From RH2-MAG17b sp035945515 (GTDB lineage: Bacteria > Acidobacteriota > Terriglobia > UBA7540), in the NCBI GenBank assembly GCA_035945515.1, contig DASZAE010000074.1:1-6423 (forward strand): a DNA stretch of 6,423 nucleotides, read 5' to 3'. The stretch's first letter is position 1, and the number at the start of each line of letters is the position of its first letter. Positions 1 through 4,900 of the stretch are shown here, piece by piece. The translations under genes were made by a program, and so were the position numbers. The notes beneath the pieces are model-generated. The model saw only the letters and a program-made list of their open reading frames with translations. It had not been told where the DNA came from and made no database searches.

Positions 1-1
1 T

Positions 2-622
2 ACGCCCGCGAACCTGGTGGCCGAGCACACTTCCCCGCCCCTTTCCGAAGACGCGAAAGTCACGCTCAAGGTGAGCCAAAACCTGCACGCGAGCCTTATG
101 CCTTATCTTTTGGGCGCGGTCGTGGGACATGCGACGGCTAAGATCGATCAGGCGGGCTTTGACCTTGAGCGCCGTTTTCTTCTTCAAATGGGCCTCGACC
201 TCAGCGGCGCTTCGCAATCGGACGGCGAGGGCGGCTCCCGCGCCGACTACTTCACGCCGGATTTCATGGTCCATTACCTCGCCGCCATGAGCCGCGAGCC
301 GGTGTTCCCCAAACTATTGGCCGGGCTGCCCGTGCTTGGCCGCGATGGCACGCTGGCGGACATCCAGAACAATTCACCGGCGGCGGGGCGCGTCTTCGCC
401 AAGACCGGCACATTCGACGCTGAAGACCTGCTCAACCGCAATGATATGGTCACTGGCAAAGGGCTTGCAGGCTTTATCAATACGCCGGATGGCCGCCATC
501 TTGCCTTTGCGGTCTACGTCAATGAAGTTGCGGTGCCCGACCAGCCAAACTCCATTGATAACATCGTCGGGCAGGCGCTCGGCGAAATCGCCGCCGCAGC
601 ATATCTATACGTAACGCCATAA
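2..622 (+). CDS. dacB: D-alanyl-D-alanine carboxypeptidase, S13/PBP4 family (5'-truncated by window edge)
   Basis: This is the C-terminal ~206 residues of a penicillin-binding protein of the PBP4/DacB type, a periplasmic serine enzyme that trims or cleaves peptidoglycan stem peptides. The reading frame is open to the first base, so the GTG at 17 is an internal Val and not the start. Two of the three active-site motifs of the family are visible: SxN as Ser-Gln-Asn at 74-82, within VSQNLHASLM, and Lys-Thr-Gly at 401-409, within FAKTGTF. The segment LPVLGRDGTL before KTG is also typical of S13 enzymes. The SxxK nucleophile motif and signal peptide would lie upstream and cannot be seen. The last six codons (YLYVTP) and the TAA stop lie inside an inverted-repeat element (606-629), so the extreme C-terminus may be repeat-derived. 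The family call is firm. Whether the enzyme acts as carboxypeptidase or endopeptidase cannot be decided. Confidence 0.9.
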   Translation, partial: TPANLVAEHTSPPLSEDAKVTLKVSQNLHASLMPYLLGAVVGHATAKIDQAGFDLERRFLLQMGLDLSGASQSDGEGGSRADYFTPDFMVHYLAAMSREPVFPKLLAGLPVLGRDGTLADIQNNSPAAGRVFAKTGTFDAEDLLNRNDMVTGKGLAGFINTPDGRHLAFAVYVNEVAVPDQPNSIDNIVGQALGEIAAAAYLYVTP

Positions 623-656
623 GTCGGCGGCGCCTGATGCTGTAGCGGCCTGATTC

Positions 657-722
657 TGTAGCGGCGGCCTCTGGCCGCCGGTCTTTACTATTAAAAACCG
701 GCGGCCAGAGGCCGCCGCTACA
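657..722. repeat. 66-bp palindrome, copy A
   Basis: This is a perfect 26-bp inverted repeat: left arm 657-682 beginning TGTAGCGGCGGCC, right arm 697-722 ending GGCCGCCGCTACA. The arms flank a 14-base AT-rich loop, CTTTACTATTAAAA. Each arm can also fold on itself (GGCGGCC-TCT-GGCCGCC). It is identical to copy B at 1566-1631. It lies 35 bases past the carboxypeptidase stop and, when transcribed, could act as a strong hairpin that stops transcription or protects the mRNA 3' end. No T-run follows it. Confidence 0.93.
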
Positions 723-732
723 ACATTTGCCG

Positions 733-772
733 AAAATCCGGCGGCCCCTTACAGACTTTGCCCGCCGCTACA
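733..772. repeat. Degenerate right arm of the 66-bp palindrome
   Basis: AAAATCCGGCGGCC (733-746) and CCCGCCGCTACA (761-772) match the loop end and right arm of the 66-bp palindrome. The central bases between them have been replaced by an unrelated 14-base stretch. Together with TGTAGCGGCC at 641-650 it looks like the split remains of an older copy surrounding copy A. Confidence 0.6.
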
Positions 773-867
773 GCCAATGACCGTCGCTGACTTATGACGC
801 TCTATATAAGTTCCCCTTGATTCGTTGCCGCGACGCTGCGCCGCCCGCATGAAAAACCGTCTCTTTT

Positions 868-1002
868 GTCTCGTTTGTCTCAAACATCTCAGAGTGGCGC
901 TCTCACCCGCCCTCCTACGTCGGGCACCCTCTCCCGTCGGGAGAGGGCGGACATCCCTTATTTTTTCCCAACCCTCTCCCGCCGGGGGAGAGGGTGCGCG
1001 AG
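868..1002. repeat. ~135-bp duplicated unit, copy 1, with two CCCTCTCCC hairpins
   Basis: The unit begins with a TCTC-rich motif (GTCTCGTTTGTCTCAAACAT, 868-887), continues with CTCACCCGCCCTCCTACGTC (902-921), and then has two hairpins. The first is CCCTCTCCCG/TCGGGAGAGGG (927-947). The second is a perfect 10-bp stem, ACCCTCTCCC and GGGAGAGGGT (971-980 and 986-995). A second copy lies at 1370-1502 with only scattered differences. CTCACCCGC at 902-910 also pairs with GCGGGTGAG at 1011-1019, so the whole can fold as a larger cruciform. CCCTCTCCC hairpins of this kind are a widespread class of intergenic bacterial repeat. Protein-like frames read across it are repetitive and not credible genes. 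Confidence 0.85.
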
Positions 1003-1064
1003 GTACGAGCGCGGGTGAGGGGGGACGGTTCGTTGTTTGCAACCACAATCTCGGGAACATCTCA

Positions 1065-1081
1065 GGTCCCTTTGAGGGACC
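1065..1081. repeat. Small perfect hairpin
   Basis: GGTCCCT (1065-1071) and AGGGACC (1075-1081) form a 7-bp stem around a 3-base loop. No T-run follows on either strand. Function unknown; it sits 48 bases before the parS site. Confidence 0.6.
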
Positions 1082-1084
1082 GAC

Positions 1085-1113
1085 AATAAAAGCGCCCGGC
1101 GCGTGGCGGGCGC
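1085..1113 (-). terminator. Possible rho-independent terminator on the - strand
   Basis: Read on the - strand, GCGCCCG (1113-1107) and CGGGCGC (1098-1092) form a 7-bp GC stem with an 8-base loop, followed directly by TTTTATTG (1091-1084). This has the form of an intrinsic terminator. No - strand gene is visible upstream of it, so the hairpin may simply be another repeat fragment. Confidence 0.35.
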
Positions 1114-1128
1114 AAACCTTCCAGACAA

Positions 1129-1144
1129 TGTTTCACGTGAAACA
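1129..1144. promoter_or_regulatory. parS: parS centromere-like site (ParB/Spo0J binding)
   Basis: TGTTTCACGTGAAACA is a perfect 16-bp palindrome equal to the known bacterial chromosomal parS consensus. The symmetry extends two bases each side (AA...TT, 1127-1146) to 20 bp. ParB binds this site, loads as a CTP-dependent clamp and spreads along flanking DNA, helping to segregate the chromosome and recruit SMC. A chance exact match in 6.4 kb is very unlikely. The site lies in a non-coding, repeat-rich gap, where ParB spreading would not conflict with a coding sequence. parA and parB are not in the window. By analogy with other bacteria the locus is probably origin-proximal. Confidence 0.9.
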
Positions 1145-1187
1145 TTCTCATTTGTCTCAAAAATCTCAACGTGATCTGATATGCTTA

Positions 1188-1290
1188 TGGAGTGCGGCAG
1201 CTTGCTGCCGCTTTGAATGGGGGGCGTGTCCGGCCCGCATCGGAAGCAAGCTTCCGGCGGAATACAGCGGGAGCAAGCTGCCGCACTCCA
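1188..1290. repeat. 103-bp element with 19-bp perfect inverted repeats
   Basis: TGGAGTGCGGCAGCTTGCT (1188-1206) is the exact reverse complement of 1272-1290. Two further hairpins lie inside: CGGCAGC/GCTGCCG (1195-1210), which overlaps the left arm, and CGGAAGC/GCTTCCG (1241-1256). No second copy occurs in the window. The form is that of a multi-hairpin intergenic repeat unit. It starts 44 bases after parS. Confidence 0.8.
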
Positions 1291-1369
1291 AAATTGCGGA
1301 ACGAACCCTAGGACCCCTTTAGAATCAATATTTATGCTTTTTATTCGCCTTGTCGGCGGTTCCGCAAAA

Positions 1370-1502
1370 TGTCTCATTCGTCTCAAAAGTCTCAGCGCGG
1401 CGTCCCTCACCCGCCCTCCTACGTCGGGCGCCCTCTCCCGGCGGGAGAGGGCGGACATCCTTTATTTTTCCCAACCTTTCCAGTCGGGGAGAGGGCGGCG
1501 AG
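1370..1502. repeat. ~135-bp duplicated unit, copy 2
   Basis: This is a direct repeat of 868-1002. It starts with a TCTC-rich motif (TGTCTCATTCGTCTCAAAAG, 1370-1389), then CTCACCCGCCCTCCTACGTC (1406-1425), a CCCTCTCCCGGCGGGAGAGGG hairpin region, and a decayed second hairpin (ACCTTTCC...GGGGAGAGGG) that no longer pairs perfectly. The shared blocks CTCACCCGCCCTCCTACGTC and GAGAGGGCGGACATCC are identical in both copies. Confidence 0.85.
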
Positions 1503-1512
1503 CCCTTCGCTT

Positions 1513-1544
1513 GTCATTCTGAGCCCTTCGGCTTCGCTCAGAAT
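1513..1544. repeat. GTCATTCTGAG-type hairpin repeat
   Basis: ATTCTGAGC (1516-1524) and GCTCAGAAT (1536-1544) form a 9-bp stem with loop CCTTCGGCTTC, preceded by GTC. Short hairpins beginning GTCATTCTGAG are common intergenic repeats in several environmental phyla; that is from general knowledge. Only one copy is in the window. Confidence 0.65.
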
Positions 1545-1565
1545 AAACTCCGCGAGCCGGGTGTC

Positions 1566-1631
1566 TGTAGCGGCGGCCTCTGGCCGCCGGTCTTTACTAT
1601 TAAAAACCGGCGGCCAGAGGCCGCCGCTACA
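1566..1631. repeat. 66-bp palindrome, copy B
   Basis: Identical over all 66 bases to copy A (657-722): 26-bp perfect arms and a CTTTACTATTAAAA loop. It is followed by a further small palindrome, GCCGCCGGGACGGCGGC (1638-1654). That flank recurs after copy C (1867-1883), so copies B and C share a longer ancestral unit of about 95 bp. Confidence 0.93.
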
Positions 1632-1652
1632 GCAAATGCCGCCGGGACGGCG

Positions 1653-1703
1653 GCGCTAACTCACTAGCGGACACGACATTAGAGTGATAATATCCGTTAG
1701 CGC
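1653..1703. repeat. Spaced 8-bp inverted repeat around an AT-richer island
   Basis: GCGCTAAC (1653-1660) and GTTAGCGC (1696-1703) are exact reverse complements, 35 bases apart. The interior is the least GC-rich part of this gap (ATTAGAGTGATAATATCC, 1678-1695) and contains a -10-like GATAAT at 1686-1691 with no recognisable -35. It could be part of an operator, a promoter or a repeat remnant. Confidence 0.3.
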
Positions 1704-1760
1704 GGAGTCCTTCCTCCGAAGCGCGGACCTCGGCACGGCTAGGCGCAGCCGCACTAGAAC

Positions 1761-1861
1761 TTTACGTGACGCCATAAATCGGCGGCGCCTGCTTCTGTAG
1801 CGGCGGGCGCATGGCGCCGGTCTTTACTATTAAAATCCGGCGGCCAGAGGCCGCCGCTACA
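1761..1861. repeat. 66-bp palindrome, copy C, with left outer repeat
   Basis: Bases 1761-1784 (TTTACGTGACGCCATAAATC...) match the left outer repeat at 606-629 at about 20 of 24 positions, and the homology continues through GCGCCTG. The palindrome itself is 1796-1861. Its left arm differs from copies A and B at five positions (GGGCGCATGGCGCC in place of GGCCTCTGGCCGCC) while the right arm is unchanged, so the long stem is imperfect. The altered arm still forms a local hairpin, GGCGC-ATG-GCGCC. The right outer repeat is not seen. This copy ends 43 bases before the sensor start codon. Confidence 0.85.
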
Positions 1862-1895
1862 GCAAAGCCGCCGGGACGGCGGCGCTACCTTACTT

Positions 1896-1901
1896 GGGTG
1901 A
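1896..1901 (+). promoter_or_regulatory. Weak ribosome binding site for the sensor gene
   Basis: GGGTGA ends three bases before the ATG at 1905. It matches the GGTGA part of the anti-Shine-Dalgarno complement (GGAGGTGA) and not the GGAGG core. The distance fits when aligned to the full complement. This supports the ATG at 1905, but suggests modest initiation. Confidence 0.45.
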
Positions 1902-1904
1902 CGC

Positions 1905-4900
1905 ATGAAAAAAGCGGCCGAAAAGACGCCAGCAGAGCCAAAGCAGAGCGCGGCATCTTCGGAGCAGCATCTGTGTCCTACGGTGGGCATCGGGGCTTCC
2001 GCCGGGGGTCTTGAGGCGCTCACCGATCTGCTGAAGCATTTGCCGGCCGATACCGGCATGGGATTCATCGTGGTGCAGCATCTCGCGCCGCAGCACCAGA
2101 GCATGCTCACCGAGCTGCTGGCGCGAGCCGCCAAAATCCCTGTCACCGAAGCAACCGACCTCGAAAAGGTAAAGTCCGATCACGTCTACGTGATTCCGCC
2201 GAGCAGCGACCTTTCTATCTCCGCCGGGGTATTGAAGCTGAAACGCCGCAACGCCGCGAGCCTGGTGCCGCACCTGCCGGTGAACCGGTTCTTCGCCGCT
2301 CTGGCGGAGGACTGCCGAAACAAAGCCATTGGCGTTGTCCTTTCCGGGACCGGCTCGGACGGCACGCTGGGGCTGAAGGCGATCAAAAGCGAGGGCGGCA
2401 TCACCTTTGCTCAAAGCGAAGCGTCGGCGAAGTTCGATGGGATGCCGCACAGCGCGATTGCCTCGGGCTATGCCGACTTCATTCTGACTCCTGGCGAAAT
2501 CGCGCGCAAGCTGGCGAGCATTGGGCGCCATAGCATCCTGGCCTCCCCCAAGCTGCAAAAAGAGGAAGACCTGATCTCAAAGGCCCCGCATGAACTCACC
2601 AGGATTCTCCTCATGCTGCGCGCTTCGAGCGGGGTCGATTTCGGCCATTACAAGCCGGCCACCGTGCTCCGCCGGATCACGCGGCGGATGGTGGTGAACA
2701 ATACCGCGAGCCTGGCGGCCTACGCCAATTTGCTGAAGGGCAACCGGGCGGAGATGGCGTCGCTCTTTCAAGAGATGCTGATCAGCGTCACCAGCTTCTT
2801 CCGCGAGCCGGACGCCTTTGCAATCCTCAAGCGGGAAGTGTTTCCAAAACTCATGGCCGGCCATCGCAGCCTTCCTCTCCGGCTCTGGACGCCGGGATGC
2901 TCGACCGGGGAAGAAGCGTATTCCCTCGCCATCTGCGCGCTCGAATTCCTGCAAAGCGTGAAGAGCGTCATCAGCGTTCAGGTTTTTGCCACCGACATCA
3001 GCGAGTCCGCGCTGAACAAGGCGCGCTCGGGGCGGTACTCGGAAGACGAGGTGTCCGCTGTCTCGCCGGAACGCCTGAGCCGGTTCTTCAAAAGGGTCAA
3101 TGGAGACTTTCAGATCGACCCCTTAATCCGCGAAATGTGCGTGTTCGCGCGCCAGGACGTGATCAAGGACCCGCCTTTTTCGCGGCTGGACTTGATCAGT
3201 TGCCGCAATCTGCTCATCTACCTGGATCGATCCCTCCAACAGAAGCTTATTCCGGTGTTTCATTATGCTTTGCAGCCGCGCGGCTTTTTGCTGCTCGGCA
3301 AGTCCGAGAGCATCGAGGGGTATTCGGAGTTATTCAAGCTCGCAGACAAAGAAAGCAAGCTTTACGCCAGGAAGGGCGAGAGCTTCCGGCAAATTCACGA
3401 AATAGACGCGCGTTATCCCGGCAGCCCGATTCCAACCAAAGAGGTCGGTTCGATGCCGCCGGCGAAAGCGGAGCCGACATCCGGGCTGGCGATCTGGCAA
3501 TTTGACTTGCAAAAGGAGATCGACCGGGTATTGCTGGCCGATTATACGCCGGCCGCAATTGTGGTGAATGACGAGCTTGAGATCGTGCAATTCCACGGCC
3601 ACACGGGTCCTTATCTCGATCCCAAACCCGGGCCGGCAAGCCTTCGTCTGCCTAAAGTGGCGCGCGCGGGACTCGCCATCGAGCTGCGAGCCATCATCCA
3701 TCATGCTCTGAAGTCTGATCAGCCCGTCATCAAGCGCCGCGTCCGAATCGAGTCCAGCCCCGAAGCCGGCGCGGCTCGAATGGGCAAAATAGGCCCAAAG
3801 AGCAAAAAATCCCGCAAGCTGAAAGCCCGCGCAAACCGGCGCGAGACTGCCGCGCGGGAAATCACCATTGAGGTCAAGCCCCTTCATCTTTTACCCTCGA
3901 ACCGGCGTTATTTCCTGATTTTGTTCCGGGAGGAAACGCCTGCCCGGGCTCGGGGCAAAGCGGCCGATGCCGCAAGGCCAGGCGAACGCGGCGAGGATCC
4001 CGACTTGCGGCGCGAGCTGAGTGAATCCCAAGAGGCGTTGCAGGATGCGATTGACCAGCTTGAGACCAGCAACGAAGAGCTGCGAGCCGCCAATGAGGAA
4101 GTCCAATCGAACAACGAGGAGCTTCAGACCGCCAACGAAGAGCTCGAAGCCTCAAAGGAAGAATTGCAGGCTGCAAACGAGGAATTAGGCACGCTCAACG
4201 ATGAGCTGATCTCCCGCAATGCCGAGCTGTCCACGTCCAACAACGACCTGAACAACATAATCGGCAACATTACCCTTCCCATGATCGTTCTGGGAAGCGA
4301 CCGGCGCATCCGGCGCTTCACCCAGGGCGCGCAGGAAATTCTGCACCTGTTTCCCTCCGACGTGGGGAGGCCGCTGACAGACCTGCGCTTCGAGCTGGAT
4401 TTCCCCGGCCTCGAAAAAATGGTGAAAGAGGCGGTTGAGGCCGGAAGCTCCCGGCAACAGCACGTGACTGACCGTCAGGGACATTCACACATGCTGATGG
4501 CGCGCCCTTACAAAACGGCGGAGGAACGGATCGAGGGCGCCGTCATCACGCTGCTCGACATCGATTATTTGACACTCGAGGCGACCGATTCGCGTCTCTA
4601 TTCGGATGTGATCATTGAAATGATGTGGGAATCCCTTCTGGTGCTCGACGCCGATCTCCGGGTGAAGTCGGCCAACCGCTCGTTCTTTGAGCACTTCGAA
4701 CTCTCGCCCAGCGAAATCAGAGGCCATCTCCTCTACGAGCTTAGCAACGGCCAATGGAACATTCCCCGGCTGCTCGCGCTGCTCAGGGATGTGCTCCCCG
4801 TGGGAAGAGAGATTCGAGATTATGAATTGGGACACGATTTTCCCCATATCGGGCGCCGCACCCTGCTGCTGAACGCGCGTGAAATTCGCCGCAGCGGCGG

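Larger units (their letters stand above)
606..808. repeat. Composite palindromic element with outer inverted repeats (MITE/REP-like)
   Basis: The outer ends are imperfect inverted repeats: 606-629 (TATACGTAACGCCATAAGTC...) matches the reverse complement of 785-808 (...TGACTTATGACGCTCTATATA) at 18 of 24 positions. Inside lie a remnant left arm TGTAGCGGCC (641-650), a complete 66-bp palindrome (657-722) and a degenerate right arm (733-772). The order suggests one element inserted into another. The left end is seen again at 1761-1784 (about 20 of 24 positions) and the right end at 6385-6408, so these ends belong to a family. No transposase is present, so any mobility would be in trans. The element overlaps the end of the carboxypeptidase gene. 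Confidence 0.7.

Noticed and set aside
17..622. GTG at 17 as the start of a 201-residue protein
   Set aside because: The frame is open to the window's first base and reads T-P-A-N-L-V-A-E-H, and the family needs several hundred residues upstream including SxxK. The GTG is an internal Val codon.
749..1667. Overlapping open frames on both strands (up to 166 residues)
   Set aside because: They are translations of the CCCTCTCCC, TCTC and 66-bp repeats, with low-complexity Arg/Pro/Ser peptides in several frames at once, no RBS and no family resemblance.
1686..1691. GATAAT as the -10 of a sensor promoter
   Set aside because: No -35 element is found at the right distance, and it lies over 200 bases before the gene. 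It is noted only within the inverted-repeat feature.
623..1904. Insertion sequence with a transposase
   Set aside because: Inverted repeats are plentiful but no transposase frame or clear target duplication was found, so the elements are called non-autonomous repeats.
1754..2558. Minus-strand frames overlapping the start of the sensor gene
   Set aside because: They run antisense to the CheB domain, whose frame contains clear catalytic motifs. They are shadows of GC-rich coding DNA.
4065..4253. Periodic 21-bp DNA repeat as a possible CRISPR or tandem-repeat array
   Set aside because: The period is seven codons in frame and encodes coiled-coil heptads; the DNA copies are degenerate and there are no spacers.
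4461..4466. Second CACGTG as another parS site
   Set aside because: It is flanked by CAG and ACT, so it lacks the GTTT/AAAC arms; it lies in coding sequence and is a chance hexamer.
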